Source of the DNA: Azospira restricta
GTDB taxonomy: Bacteria > Pseudomonadota > Gammaproteobacteria > Burkholderiales > Rhodocyclaceae
Assembly (NCBI RefSeq): GCF_016858125.1
Contig: NZ_CP064781.1
Coordinates: forward strand, 124,001-188,000
Direction of reading: 5' to 3'
Length of the DNA stretch: 64,000 nt
A program made the translations under genes and the position numbers. How positions within the stretch are numbered: the first letter of the stretch is position 1; every line of letters begins with the position of its first letter. Shown one piece after another: positions 18,397-29,534 of this stretch. The notes under the pieces are model-generated. The model had not been told where the DNA came from, did not search any database, and worked only from the letters and a program-made list of their open reading frames with translations.

Positions 18397-18975
18397 ATGA
18401 AACGTACCACCCTGGCGGCCCTTGCCGCCATCGCCACCCTCCAGATCAGCACCGCCGGCGCCGTCGAGATCGAGGGCTTCCGCTTCGACGACGCGCTCAG
18501 GCTCGGCAACGCCGAGCTGGTGGTCAATGGTACCGGCGTCCGCTCCAAATTCGGCAAGCGCTACGCGATGGCGCTCTACCTGCCGGCGAAGTCCGCCGAT
18601 CCGAAGGCGATCCTCGCCGCCAAAGGGCCGAAGCGGATCGCCATCAGCCTGATCAAGGACGTCGACGGCGACACCTTCGCCGGCGCCGTCAGCAAGGGCA
18701 TCAACAACAACAGCAGCGATGCCGAGAAGGCGGTGCTGAAGGAGCGCGTCAAGCAGCTCGCCGACACCGTCGTCGCGCTCGGCGAGATCAAGGCCGGCTC
18801 CAGCATCGTCTTCGACTGGCTGCCGGAGAAGGGGACCGTGCTGACGATCAACGGCCAGCCCAGGGGCCGCGAGATCGCCGGCGAGGACTTCTACGCGGCG
18901 CTGCTCAAGGTCTGGCTGGGCGACGATCCGGTGCAGAACGACCTGAAGCAGGGCTTGCTTGGCAAAGCCAGCTGA
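18397..18975 (+). CDS. Chalcone-isomerase-like exported protein
   Basis: 192 residues. The signal peptide MKRTTLAALAAIATLQISTA is followed by VEIEGFRFDDALRLG and LVVNGTGVRSKFGKRYAMAL, matching bacterial chalcone-isomerase-like proteins. The chain continues with GDTFAGAVSKGINNN and ends GEDFYAALLKVWLGD, also typical. The bacterial members are periplasmic; flavonoid chemistry is not implied. The good ribosome-binding site CAGGAGAC precedes the ATG. Confidence 0.8.
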   Translation: MKRTTLAALAAIATLQISTAGAVEIEGFRFDDALRLGNAELVVNGTGVRSKFGKRYAMALYLPAKSADPKAILAAKGPKRIAISLIKDVDGDTFAGAVSKGINNNSSDAEKAVLKERVKQLADTVVALGEIKAGSSIVFDWLPEKGTVLTINGQPRGREIAGEDFYAALLKVWLGDDPVQNDLKQGLLGKAS

Positions 18976-19012
18976 CCTAACGATAATCGGCATCAACAAC
19001 AACAAACAACGG

Positions 19013-19031
19013 GGCCCGTCGCGAACGGGCC
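19013..19031 (+). terminator. Hairpin between the chalcone-isomerase-like and TAXI genes
   Basis: GGCCCGT, loop CGCGA, ACGGGCC: a 7-bp stem after a CAACAACAACAAACAAC unstructured run. No U-tract follows, so it may be a weak terminator or a processing or stability element rather than a full stop. Confidence 0.4.
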
Positions 19032-19074
19032 TCGTCGCATACGAAGCACCACCACCAGAGGAAAGGAGTCCCCG

Positions 19075-20025
19075 ATGTCCCGACTGCTGCGTCAACTGCT
19101 GCTCGTCGTATCCCTCGCCGCCGGCGCCACCGCCGGCCACGCGGCGGAATTCATCAACGTCCTCACCGGCGGCACCAGCGGCGTCTATTACCCGCTCGGC
19201 GTCGCGCTGTCGCAGATCTACGGCAAGGCCATTCCCGGCGCGAAGACCTCGGTGCAGGCGACCAAGGCCTCGGCGGAGAACCTCAACCTGCTGCAGGCCG
19301 GCCGCGGCGAGATCGCCTTCACGCTCGGCGACTCGCTGTCGGACGCCTGGAAGGGCGACGCCGAGGCCGGCTTCAAGGCACCGCTGAACAAGCTGCGCGG
19401 CGTCGCCGGCGTCTACCCGAACTACATCCAGATCGTCGCCGCCGCCGATTCCGGCATCAAGTCGCTCGCCGACCTCAAGGGCAAGCGCATCTCGGTCGGC
19501 GCGCCGAAGTCCGGCACCGAGCTCAACGCCCGCGCCGTGCTCAAGGCGGCCGGCCTCAGCTACAAGGACTTCGCCAAGGTCGAGTACCTGCCCTTCGGCG
19601 AGTCGGTCGAGCTGATGAAGAACCGCCAGCTCGACGTCACGCTGCAGTCGGCCGGCCTCGGCGTCGCCTCGCTGCGCGACCTCGCCACCGCGGTCAAGAT
19701 CGTCGTCGTGCCGGTGCCGGCTGACGTCGTCGCCAAGGTCGGCGACCCGGCCTACCAGCCGGGGACGATCCCGGCGAAGACCTATGAAGGGCAGAACGAG
19801 GAGGTGCCGACCGTCGCCATCCAGAATTTCCTGGTGACGCACGAGGGCGTGCCGGCGGAAACGGTGTACGCGATGACCCGGTCGCTGTTCGACAACCTCG
19901 ACCAGATGGTCGCCGCGCACGCCGCGGCAAAGGCGATCAGGAAGGAGAACGCAGCGAAGAACATGCCGCTGCCGCTGCACCCCGGCGCCGAGAAGTACTA
20001 TCGCGAAGCCGGCCTGCTCAGGTAA
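19075..20025 (+). CDS. TAXI-family TRAP transporter solute-binding protein
   Basis: 316 residues with signal peptide LLVVSLAAGATAGHA. The mature part starts INVLTGGTSGVYYPLGVALS, the TAXI-type ligand-binding opening, and later has GAPKSGTELNARAV. It captures a solute in the periplasm for the permease immediately downstream (12-bp gap). The substrate is not evident. A good AAAGGAG precedes the ATG. Confidence 0.93.
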   Translation: MSRLLRQLLLVVSLAAGATAGHAAEFINVLTGGTSGVYYPLGVALSQIYGKAIPGAKTSVQATKASAENLNLLQAGRGEIAFTLGDSLSDAWKGDAEAGFKAPLNKLRGVAGVYPNYIQIVAAADSGIKSLADLKGKRISVGAPKSGTELNARAVLKAAGLSYKDFAKVEYLPFGESVELMKNRQLDVTLQSAGLGVASLRDLATAVKIVVVPVPADVVAKVGDPAYQPGTIPAKTYEGQNEEVPTVAIQNFLVTHEGVPAETVYAMTRSLFDNLDQMVAAHAAAKAIRKENAAKNMPLPLHPGAEKYYREAGLLR

Positions 20026-20037
20026 GGCGCGCCGCCC

Positions 20038-22091
<2,054 letters not shown>

Positions 22092-22095
<4 letters not shown>

Positions 22096-22472
22096 GCGGG
22101 CTGTGCCTCGCCGCCGCCGGCCTCGTCGCGGCGCTGCCGCTGACCGGCTTCACGCTGTCCTGGACGCACTCGATCGAGAAAACGCGCTGGGAAGAGGACT
22201 GGCGCGTCGCCGGCGCGGCGCTCGAACTGCGCGAAGCGCGCATCCGCGGCAGCGGCGCCGGCATGGAGCCGCCCGCCGGTGCCCGCCACGAAGACGGCGT
22301 CTGGCGCTACGTCCCGTCCCACCCGACGCACGCGCGCGTCCGGCTGACGCACTCGCCGCACGCCGCCGGCTACGAGTTGTGCGCCGACGGCCGCTGCCGG
22401 CCGCTGGCTGACCTGCTGCCCGGGATCGGCGACAATGCGGTGATCGAACTGAGTGCCTGCCCCGTGCGCTGA
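22092..22472 (+). CDS. DUF1850 protein
   Basis: 126 residues beginning MSGLCLAAAGLVAALPL, a short hydrophobic signal or anchor. It continues FTLSWTHSIEKTRWEEDW, the conserved DUF1850 core. These proteins commonly follow TAXI-TRAP permeases and are thought to assist them in the envelope; the exact role is unknown. The start codon overlaps the permease stop (ATGA at 22092-22095), which fixes the start. Confidence 0.85.
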
Positions 22473-22484
22473 TCCGGAGCCCCC

Positions 22485-22958
22485 ATGACTACGCAAGACT
22501 ACGCCGCCATCGTCGCCGCCCCCGGCTTCGCCCTCGGCATCCGCTGCGCCGGCGCCGACTGGATCGAGGCGATCGAATTCCTGCCGCCGCAGGCGGCGCG
22601 GGCGGCGCGTACCCCGCTCGCCGGCGAAGCGGCACGCCAGCTGGCGGCCTGGCTGGACGATCCCGACTTCGCCTTCGGCCTGCCACTGAAGCCGTCCGGC
22701 ACGGCCTTCCAGCGCCGCGTCTGGGCGCAGATCGCGACCATCCCGTGCGGCGAGACGCGTACCTACGGCGACGTCGCCCGCGCCCTGCACAACGCCCCGC
22801 GCGCCGTCGGCCAGGCCTGCGGCGCCAACCCGTTCCCGCTGGTGGTGCCCTGCCACCGCGTCGTCGCCGCCAACGGCGGCCTCGGCGGCTTCGACCGCCA
22901 CGGCCGCGGCTTCCTGCTCGACATCAAGCGCTGGCTGCTGGCGCACGAACAGCGATGA
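22485..22958 (+). CDS. ogt: Methylated-DNA--protein-cysteine methyltransferase
   Basis: A 157-residue suicide repair protein removing methyl groups from O6-methylguanine. The active site VPCHRVVAANG is present, preceded by QIATIPCGETRTYGDVA and GQACGANPFP. Length fits Ogt without the Ada regulatory domain. Its stop overlaps the xerD start (ATGA). Confidence 0.94.
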   Translation: MTTQDYAAIVAAPGFALGIRCAGADWIEAIEFLPPQAARAARTPLAGEAARQLAAWLDDPDFAFGLPLKPSGTAFQRRVWAQIATIPCGETRTYGDVARALHNAPRAVGQACGANPFPLVVPCHRVVAANGGLGGFDRHGRGFLLDIKRWLLAHEQR

Positions 22959-23908
22959 GCGCGCCGCGCGGCCGCCCGCCGGCAGCGGCCGCCTTGCCGC
23001 TACCCCCGCTGGCGGCGGCCGATGCCGCCGAGATCGACGCCTTCTGCGACGCCGTCTGGCTGGAGGACGGTCTCGCCCGGACCTCGCTCGCCAGCTACCG
23101 CAGCGACCTCGCCCAGTTCGCCCGCTGGCTGGCAGCGGCCGGCCAACCGGGAGTGGCCGTCGCCGACGAAGCGGCGGTGACGCGCTACATCGCCGAACTG
23201 TCGCGCACGCTGCGCACCACCTCGCAGATGCGCCACCTGTCGACACTGCGCCGCTACTACCGCTGGCTGCTCGTCGAACGGCGCGTCGGCGAGGACCCGA
23301 CGCGGCGCATCGCCAACCCGGCGCGGCCGGCGCGGCTGCCGAAGCCGATCAGCGAGGCGCAGGTCGAGACGCTGCTCGCCGCCCCGCCGGTCGGCACGCC
23401 GCTCGGCCAGCGCGACCGGGCGATGCTGGAGACCCTCTACGCCACCGGCCTGCGTGTCTCCGAGCTGGTTGGATTGAAGCTGCACGAGCTGAGCCTCGAC
23501 ATGGGACTCGTCCGCGTCTTCGGCAAGGGCGGCAAGGAGCGGCTGGTGCCGCTCGGCGAGGAGGCGGTGGCCTGGCTGAAGCGCTACCTCGCCGACGGCC
23601 GCCCGGCGCTGCTCGGCAAACGGCAGAGCGACGCGGTCTTCGTCACTGCGCGGGCGGCGGCGATGACGCGGCAGATGTTCTGGCATCTGATCAAGGGCTA
23701 CGCCGCGGCGGCCGGCCTCGACGCCGGGCAGATCTCGCCGCACACGCTGCGCCACGCCTTCGCCACCCACCTGATCAACCACGGCGCCGACCTGCGCGTC
23801 GTGCAGCTGCTGCTCGGCCACGCCGACATCACGACCACGCAGATCTACACGCACGTCGCGCGCGAGCGGCTGAAGGCGCTGCACGCGGCGCACCACCCGC
23901 GCGGCTGA
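22955..23908 (+). CDS. xerD: Site-specific tyrosine recombinase XerD
   Basis: A 317-residue recombinase that with XerC resolves chromosome dimers at dif. The N-terminal core-binding domain spans about 25-120. The catalytic part has the first Arg in LYATGLRVSELVGLKL, then HTLRHAFATHLINHGAD and LGHADITTTQIYTHV with the nucleophilic Tyr. The start overlaps the ogt stop. Nothing around it suggests an integron or prophage. Confidence 0.93.
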   Translation: MSAPRGRPPAAAALPLPPLAAADAAEIDAFCDAVWLEDGLARTSLASYRSDLAQFARWLAAAGQPGVAVADEAAVTRYIAELSRTLRTTSQMRHLSTLRRYYRWLLVERRVGEDPTRRIANPARPARLPKPISEAQVETLLAAPPVGTPLGQRDRAMLETLYATGLRVSELVGLKLHELSLDMGLVRVFGKGGKERLVPLGEEAVAWLKRYLADGRPALLGKRQSDAVFVTARAAAMTRQMFWHLIKGYAAAAGLDAGQISPHTLRHAFATHLINHGADLRVVQLLLGHADITTTQIYTHVARERLKALHAAHHPRG

Positions 23909-23979
23909 AGCGCGCTGCGCGGGCAGCGGCGAGCGGCCGGCGATGCTATCCTGTCGACCGATCCTCCCGTCATGACACG

Positions 23980-26049
23980 ATGCGGCCGACCGCCTTTGCC
24001 CCCCCTCCCGTACTGACGCTCGGCGCCATCGCTGCCTTCCTGATCGCGGCGACGTTGGTGCTCGACCTGGTCGACAGCCGCCGCACCGAGCTCGACTATG
24101 CGATCCGCCAGATCGAGCAGCACGACCGGATGCTGGCCGAGCACGTCGCGCGCTCGTTCGACAGCATCGAGGTGCTGCTCGACGAGATGCGGCTGACGCT
24201 GCAGGACAACGGCCGCTGGCAGCACTGGAGCAGCGCCGCCGGCCACCAGTACCTGAAGGAGCGACTGACCCGCTCGCTGCCGCAGATCCGCCACCTGATC
24301 ATCTTCGACGCCGGCGGCAACCAGCGCCACACCAGCTTCGCCGAGGCGCCGCCGCCGATCAACGTCGCCGACCGGCCATACTTCCGGCAGCTCGCCGACG
24401 GCGCCGAGCGGGCGCGCTACGGCCCCTACATCGGGCGCAACTCGAACCGCCCGACCTACGCCGTCGCCCGCCGCCTGACGCAGGGCCGGGACCGTTTCGC
24501 CGGTGCGCTGATGATCGCGATCGAACCGGAATACTTCGAGCAGTTCTGCCACACGACGCGCCCGTACGAGGAATTCGAGGCCGCCATCGTCAACGGCGAG
24601 GGCCGCATCATCGCCTTCTGCCGCTCGCTGGCCAGCGCCGCGAACCGCCCGGCCGGCGGCGCCGGCACCGACTTCCGGCAGGTGCTGGCCGGCGGCGAAT
24701 TCAGCGGCCGCGCGATTCCGGGCAAGCGCAGCGTCGTCACCGGCGACGGCTTCGTCCTGGCGAGCGAGCCGGTGCCCGGCTACGCCGACCTGCGCGTGGT
24801 CAGCAGCACGCCGAAGGACATCCTGGTGCAGGGCTGGCGCAAGCATGCGCTGCGCACGCTGGGGCTGTCGCTGCTCGGGCTGGCGGCACTGCTCGGCGCC
24901 GCGTTGCTGATCCGGCGCCAGTTCCGGCAGCTGTCCGCGCTCGCCGGCGAACTGCGGAAGAGCCACGAGACGCTGGAAGCGCGGGTGCACGAGGCGACGC
25001 ACGAGCTGCAGATTCGCCGCGCCGAGGCCGAGCGGCTGGCCGAATCGAAGTCGCGCTTCTTCGCCGCCGCCAGCCACGACCTGCGCCAGCCGCTGCACGC
25101 GCTGCAGCTTTTCCTCGGCGACCTCGCGCGGCTGGCCGAGACGCCCGAGCAGAAAGTCCTGGTGCAGCGCATCGACACCGCGACCCGGGCGATGACCAGC
25201 CAGCTGCGCAGCCTGCTCGACATCTCCCGGCTGGACATGGCCAACATCGTCCCGGAGCGCGTCGCGCTGGAGATCGCCGCGCTCTTCGAGCAGCTGGCCA
25301 CGACCTACCAGCCGAGCGCCGAGACGGCCGGCGTGCGCCTGCTGTTCCGGCCGCGGGCGGCGACCGTCGACACCGACCCGGCGCTGCTCGCGCGCCTGCT
25401 CGGCAACCTGATCGACAACGCGATCAAGTTCTCGCCGGGCGGCCGCGTGCTGGTCTGCGCACGCTGGCGGGCGAACGCCGTGCGCATCGAGGTTCGCGAC
25501 AACGGCCGCGGCATTCCGCGCGACCAGCAGCAGGCGATCTACGACGAGTTCTACCAGATCGGCAACAGCGCCCGCGACCCCGGCGCCGGCCTCGGCCTCG
25601 GGCTGGCGATCGCCCACCGCATCGCCCGCCTGCTCGGCGCCAACCTCAGCCTGCGCTCCGACACCGGCGCCGGCACCAGCTTTGCGGTCACGCTGCCCAG
25701 CCGCAGCGGCACGCGCCAGGCGCCGGCGGCGCCGCCGGCCGAACCTCGCCTGGTGCTGATCGGGGAGCCCGGCGATTTCGCCGCGCGCGCGCGGCGCTGG
25801 GGCTACGGCATCGCGATCGCCGACACCGTCGCCGCCGCCTGGCGGCTGCTCGACGGCGGGCAGGGCATCCCGGTCATCGTCTGCGGCGCGGCCTGCCGGC
25901 TGCCGGCCGACGCGCTCGCGCTGCTGCGCCAGCACCCGGGCGTGGTGATCTCGCCAGCGGACTGCGACATGCCGGACCTCGGCGCGTATCATCTGCGTGA
26001 ACCAGTGAAACCGGCGCGCCTGCGCGCACTGCTGCGCAGCCTGCATTGA
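23980..26049 (+). CDS. Membrane sensor histidine kinase with degenerate receiver-like tail
   Basis: 689 residues. A first membrane helix (about 14-30) and a second near 290-310 enclose a periplasmic sensor that resembles a double-Cache domain. The H-box is ASHDLRQPLHAL with His366. The ATPase has DNAIKFSP, DNGRGIP and GLGLGLAIAHR. Residues 588-689 have the outline of a receiver (PRLVLIGEPGD at the start, REPVKPARLRALL at the end) but no phospho-acceptor Asp. No response regulator is next to it, so its output partner is elsewhere. Confidence 0.85.
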   Translation: MRPTAFAPPPVLTLGAIAAFLIAATLVLDLVDSRRTELDYAIRQIEQHDRMLAEHVARSFDSIEVLLDEMRLTLQDNGRWQHWSSAAGHQYLKERLTRSLPQIRHLIIFDAGGNQRHTSFAEAPPPINVADRPYFRQLADGAERARYGPYIGRNSNRPTYAVARRLTQGRDRFAGALMIAIEPEYFEQFCHTTRPYEEFEAAIVNGEGRIIAFCRSLASAANRPAGGAGTDFRQVLAGGEFSGRAIPGKRSVVTGDGFVLASEPVPGYADLRVVSSTPKDILVQGWRKHALRTLGLSLLGLAALLGAALLIRRQFRQLSALAGELRKSHETLEARVHEATHELQIRRAEAERLAESKSRFFAAASHDLRQPLHALQLFLGDLARLAETPEQKVLVQRIDTATRAMTSQLRSLLDISRLDMANIVPERVALEIAALFEQLATTYQPSAETAGVRLLFRPRAATVDTDPALLARLLGNLIDNAIKFSPGGRVLVCARWRANAVRIEVRDNGRGIPRDQQQAIYDEFYQIGNSARDPGAGLGLGLAIAHRIARLLGANLSLRSDTGAGTSFAVTLPSRSGTRQAPAAPPAEPRLVLIGEPGDFAARARRWGYGIAIADTVAAAWRLLDGGQGIPVIVCGAACRLPADALALLRQHPGVVISPADCDMPDLGAYHLREPVKPARLRALLRSLH

Positions 26050-26065
26050 TTCCTAGCCTTGCCCG

Positions 26066-26554
26066 ATGAAGAACGACCACGCCCCGGAAACCCCCGCCAC
26101 GCGCTACCTGCGCAGCCACCGCGTCGCCTATTCGAACCACCTCTACGCGTACGAGGAGCACGGCGGCACGCGCGTCTCGGCGCGCGAGCTGAACGTCGAC
26201 GAGCACGCCGTGGTGAAGACGCTGGTGATGGAGAACGAGGCGGCGAAGCCGCTGATCGTGCTGATGCACGGCGACCGCAAGGTATCGACCAAGGAACTGG
26301 CGCGGCAGATCGGCTGCAAGAAGGTCGAGCCGTGCAAGCCGGAGGTCGCCAACCGCCACACCGGCTTCCTGGTCGGCGGCACCAGCCCGTTCGGCACGAA
26401 GAAGCCGATGCCGGTGTATATCGAGAAGACCATCCTCGACCTGCCGCTGGTCTATATCAACGGCGGCCGCCGCGGCTACCTGGTCGGCGTGCACCCGCAC
26501 GACATCCTGCGCGTGCTGCAGCCGACGGTGGTCGAAGTCGCGCTCAGGGACTGA
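26066..26554 (+). CDS. ybaK: YbaK/EbsC-type Cys-tRNA(Pro) deacylase
   Basis: A 162-residue editing-domain protein that hydrolyses mischarged Cys-tRNA(Pro). It has the lysine in DEHAVVKTLVMEN, GDRKVSTKELARQIG, and GGTSPFGTKKPMPVY, all typical of YbaK. It starts 16 bp after the kinase gene and probably shares its transcript. Confidence 0.92.
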   Translation: MKNDHAPETPATRYLRSHRVAYSNHLYAYEEHGGTRVSARELNVDEHAVVKTLVMENEAAKPLIVLMHGDRKVSTKELARQIGCKKVEPCKPEVANRHTGFLVGGTSPFGTKKPMPVYIEKTILDLPLVYINGGRRGYLVGVHPHDILRVLQPTVVEVALRD

Positions 26555-26565
26555 GCGCCGCCGGC

Positions 26566-26919
26566 TCAGGCCGCACCGCGCTCGATGACGACGCCGACGC
26601 GGCGCACGCCGCGCATCATGCCGAGCTTGGCCACCGAGACCTGCACCCACTGCGCGCCGAAATCCTCGAGCAGCAGCGTCGCCACGTACTCGGCCAGCTT
26701 CTCCAGCAGGTTGAAGTGGCGCGCGCCGAGTTCGGCGCGCAGCCGCTCGGCGACCACCGCGTAGTCGATGGTGTCGCGGATGTCGTCGGAGGCGCCGGCC
26801 GACGCGGTCGACGCGCCGATGCGCAGGCTGATCTCGATCGTCTGCGGCACGGCCTTCTCGCGCGGGTAGATTCCGATCAGCGTGTCGACGCGAAGGTCGT
26901 CGATGAAAATGATGTCCAT
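26566..26919 (-). CDS. folB: Dihydroneopterin aldolase
   Basis: 117 residues; cleaves dihydroneopterin in folate synthesis. It begins [20 protein letters not shown], with the expected GIYPRE turn, then [23 protein letters not shown] and the C-terminal strand [11 protein letters not shown]. The start at 26919 is chosen because upstream residues are not conserved and lie in the promoter shared with plsY. Confidence 0.92.
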   Translation of the reverse strand: MDIIFIDDLRVDTLIGIYPREKAVPQTIEISLRIGASTASAGASDDIRDTIDYAVVAERLRAELGARHFNLLEKLAEYVATLLLEDFGAQWVQVSVAKLGMMRGVRRVGVVIERGAA

Positions 26920-26927
26920 GGCGCGGT

Positions 26928-26951
26928 GTAGAATTCGGCATCGCATTCTAC
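26928..26951. promoter_or_regulatory. Symmetrical promoter between folB and plsY
   Basis: GTAGAAT (26928-26934) and ATTCTAC (26945-26951) are perfect inverted repeats in the 41-bp gap. Each contains a TAGAAT -10-like hexamer on its own strand, facing the other. Both -35 regions are poor. This could be one bidirectional promoter or an operator. Confidence 0.5.
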
Positions 26952-26960
26952 CCCAGCCCC

Positions 26961-27572
26961 ATGGATAGCTCCCTGATCGTTCCCGCCGCCGTCGTCAGCG
27001 CCTACCTGCTCGGTTCCATCCCCTTCGCCGTCGTCGTCAGCCGTCTGTTCGGCCTCGCCGACCCGCGCAGCTACGGTTCGGGCAACCCCGGCGCGACCAA
27101 CGTGCTGCGCAGCGGCAACAAGGCCGCGGCAATCCTGACGCTGCTCGGCGACGCCGCCAAGGGCTGGCTCGCGGTCTTCCTCGCCGCGCGCTACGGGCTG
27201 TCCGGCGCCGCCGTCGCGCTGGTCGCGCTGGCCGTCTTCTTCGGCCACCTGTTCCCGGTATTCCTGAAGTTCAAGGGCGGCAAGGGCGTCGCCACCGCCG
27301 CCGGCGTGCTGCTCGCGCTCGACTGGGTGCTCGGCCTCGCGGTGCTCGCGGTGTGGCTGCTGACCGCGCTCTTCTCGCGCTACTCGTCGCTCGGCGCGCT
27401 GCTCGCGGCCGCCAGCGCACCGATGCTGGCGGCGATGATGTGGGGCGCCAGCGGGCAGATGCTGGCCGTCGGGGTGATGGCGGCGGCGCTGATCGGCAAG
27501 CACTGGGGAAACCTGCAGCGCCTGCTGGCCGGCACCGAGCCGAAGATCGGCGCGAAGAAGAAGGCGGCCTAG
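26961..27572 (+). CDS. plsY: Acyl-phosphate:glycerol-3-phosphate acyltransferase PlsY
   Basis: A 203-residue membrane enzyme making lysophosphatidate from acyl phosphate. Motifs are [12 protein letters not shown], the glycine-rich [16 protein letters not shown], and [19 protein letters not shown]. About five membrane helices are present. Its stop overlaps that of the convergent tsaD in the shared CTAG at 27569-27572. Confidence 0.95.
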   Translation: MDSSLIVPAAVVSAYLLGSIPFAVVVSRLFGLADPRSYGSGNPGATNVLRSGNKAAAILTLLGDAAKGWLAVFLAARYGLSGAAVALVALAVFFGHLFPVFLKFKGGKGVATAAGVLLALDWVLGLAVLAVWLLTALFSRYSSLGALLAAASAPMLAAMMWGASGQMLAVGVMAAALIGKHWGNLQRLLAGTEPKIGAKKKAA

Positions 27573-28585
27573 CCGGAAATCTCGGCGAGCGGCCAGCGCG
27601 GGCGAACGGCGAAGCCGCCGGCGGTTTTCGGCACGGCGCCGGCGGCGAGGCGCAGCGCCCCGGCGAGCGCGATCATCGCGCCGTTGTCGGTGCAGAATTC
27701 GAGCTCCGGGTAATAGACCGCGATGCCGCGCCGCGCCGCCCGTGCGTCGAGCTGGCGGCGCAGTTCGCGGTTGGCGCCGACGCCGCCGGCGACCACCAGC
27801 TGCTTCAGCCCGCAATCCTTCACCGCCTGCAGCGACTTCTTCACCAGCACCTCGACGATCGCATCCTGGAAACCGCGCGCGACGTCGGCCCGCTCCTGCT
27901 CGCTCAGCGAGCGCTCGCGCACCTGCGTCAGCACCGCGGTCTTCAGCCCGGAGAAGCTGAACATCAGGTCGCCGGAGTTCAACATCGGCCGCGGCAGCTT
28001 GACCGCCCCCGCCGTACCGCGCTCGGCCAGAGCCGCCAGCGCCGGGCCGCCGGGATAGCCCAGCCCGAGCAGCTTAGCGGTCTTGTCGAAGGCTTCGCCG
28101 GCGGCATCGTCGAGCGTCTCGCCGAGCAATTCGTAGTCGCCGACGCCGGCGACGCGCATCAGCTGCGTGTGGCCGCCGGAGACGAGCAGCGCGACGAAGG
28201 GGAAACGCGGCGGCCGCGCCGACAGCAGCGGCGACAGCAGGTGGCCTTCGAGGTGATGCACCGGCACCGTCGGCACGCCGAGCGAGGTCGCCAGCGCCTC
28301 GGCGAAGGCGGCACCGACCAGCAGTGCGCCGGCCAGCCCCGGCCCCTGCGTGTAGGCGATCGCGCCGACCTCGTCGAGCGAGTGCCCGCTCTCTTCAAGA
28401 ACCTTGCGCAGCAAGGGAACGGTGCGCCGGATGTGGTCGCGCGAGGCGAGCTCGGGAACGACGCCGCCGTAGTCGCGGTGCATCGCCACCTGCGAATGCA
28501 GCGCGTGCGCCAGCAGGCCGCGCGCCGGGTCGTAGAGCGCGACGCCGGTTTCGTCGCAGGAGGATTCGAAGCCGAGGATCAGCAT
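27569..28585 (-). CDS. tsaD: tRNA N6-adenosine threonylcarbamoyltransferase TsaD
   Basis: A 338-residue enzyme of the t6A tRNA modification pathway. It begins [19 protein letters not shown] and has the metal-binding [16 protein letters not shown] and later [10 protein letters not shown] and [10 protein letters not shown]. The start at 28585 follows the conserved N-terminus; an upstream ATG adds unrelated residues. It is divergent from rpsU, the usual neighbour. Confidence 0.96.
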   Translation of the reverse strand: MLILGFESSCDETGVALYDPARGLLAHALHSQVAMHRDYGGVVPELASRDHIRRTVPLLRKVLEESGHSLDEVGAIAYTQGPGLAGALLVGAAFAEALATSLGVPTVPVHHLEGHLLSPLLSARPPRFPFVALLVSGGHTQLMRVAGVGDYELLGETLDDAAGEAFDKTAKLLGLGYPGGPALAALAERGTAGAVKLPRPMLNSGDLMFSFSGLKTAVLTQVRERSLSEQERADVARGFQDAIVEVLVKKSLQAVKDCGLKQLVVAGGVGANRELRRQLDARAARRGIAVYYPELEFCTDNGAMIALAGALRLAAGAVPKTAGGFAVRPRWPLAEISG

Positions 28586-28630
28586 GGGCGGCGATTTTAC
28601 CCGAGCCGGAAAGCGAAATCGCCGGTGGAC

Positions 28631-28660
28631 TTGGAAAAAGCTTGACGGTCTGTTTATAAT
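28631..28660 (+). promoter_or_regulatory. Sigma-70 promoter of rpsU
   Basis: TTGGAA (28631-28636), 18 bp, TATAAT (28655-28660). A good match ahead of a heavily expressed ribosomal gene. The start would be near 28667, with a 40-base leader. Confidence 0.65.
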
Positions 28661-28706
28661 CGCGGTCTTTCCCATTTTTCCAACCTAACTGATTGGACTG
28701 ATTTCA

Positions 28707-28919
28707 ATGCCGAGCATTCGCGTCAAGGAAAACGAGCCGTTCGAAGTTGCCATCCGCCGCTTCAAGCGCACTGTCGAAAAAACCGGTCTGCTGACCGAGC
28801 TGCGCGCCCGCGAGTTCTACGAGAAGCCCACCGCCGAGCGCAAGCGCAAGCTGGCCGCCGCCGTCAAGCGCCACCACAAGCGCATCCGCAGCCAGACCCT
28901 GCCGCCGAAGATGTACTAA
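28707..28919 (+). CDS. rpsU: 30S ribosomal protein S21
   Basis: 70 residues, very basic, beginning [20 protein letters not shown], diagnostic for bS21. It lies at the head of the rpsU-yqeY-dnaG-rpoD macromolecular synthesis block. A terminator-like hairpin at 29021 separates it from the later genes, which would allow far more S21 than primase. Confidence 0.97.
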   Translation: MPSIRVKENEPFEVAIRRFKRTVEKTGLLTELRAREFYEKPTAERKRKLAAAVKRHHKRIRSQTLPPKMY

Positions 28920-29020
28920 GCGGCTTCGGCCGCAGCAGTCGTCGCACCAGCAACACTGCTTCAAACCGCGCCAGTCCCAATCCTGGCGCAACGCAGTTTT
29001 CCGACGCAGCGAAAGCCAGA

Positions 29021-29048
29021 GCCGTCCATCCTGAGGTGGACGGCTTTT
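29021..29048 (+). terminator. Rho-independent terminator or attenuator after rpsU
   Basis: GCCGTCCA (29021-29028) pairs with TGGACGGC (29037-29044), with CC-TGA-GG inside, followed by TTTT. It sits 22 bp before yqeY and probably reduces, rather than blocks, readthrough into dnaG and rpoD. Confidence 0.7.
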
Positions 29049-29069
29049 GACGTTTGTGGGGATCAAGAC

Positions 29070-29516
29070 ATGACGCTCAAGGAACGCATCACCGAGGACA
29101 TGAAGGCCGCCATGCGCGCCAAGGAAGCGGCGAAGCTCGGCGCCATCCGCCTGCTGCTCGCGGCGATCAAGCAGAAGGAAGTCGACGAGCGCATCGAACT
29201 CGACGACGCCGGCGTGCTCGCGGTCGTCGAGAAGCTGCTCAAGCAGCGCAAGGACAGCATCGCCCAGTACGAGGCGGCGAAACGCGACGACCTCGCCGCC
29301 GCCGAGCGCGCTGAGGCCGAGCTGCTCGCCTCGTACATGCCGGTGCAGCTGTCGATCGCGGAAATCGCCGCCGAAGTCGCCGCCGCCGTTGCCGCCACCG
29401 GCGCCGCCGGCCCGGCCGACATGGGCAAGGTGATGGGCGCGGTCAAGGCGAAGCTCGCCGGCCGCGCCGACATGGGCGAAGTCTCGAAGCAGGTCAAGGC
29501 CGCGCTGACCCGCTGA
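29070..29516 (+). CDS. yqeY: GatB/YqeY domain protein
   Basis: 148 residues. MTLKERITEDMKAAMRAKE at the start and DMGKVMGAVKAKLAGRADM at the end are the standard YqeY signatures. It is homologous to the tRNA-binding tail of GatB, but its function is not known. It is conserved between rpsU and dnaG in many betaproteobacteria, as here. Confidence 0.93.
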   Translation: MTLKERITEDMKAAMRAKEAAKLGAIRLLLAAIKQKEVDERIELDDAGVLAVVEKLLKQRKDSIAQYEAAKRDDLAAAERAEAELLASYMPVQLSIAEIAAEVAAAVAATGAAGPADMGKVMGAVKAKLAGRADMGEVSKQVKAALTR

Positions 29517-29534
29517 GCACCGACCGGCGGCGCG

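Noticed and set aside
22955-23908. Integron or phage integrase
   Set aside because: Sequence and the ogt-xerD overlap point to housekeeping XerD. No attachment sites, cassettes or phage genes are near.
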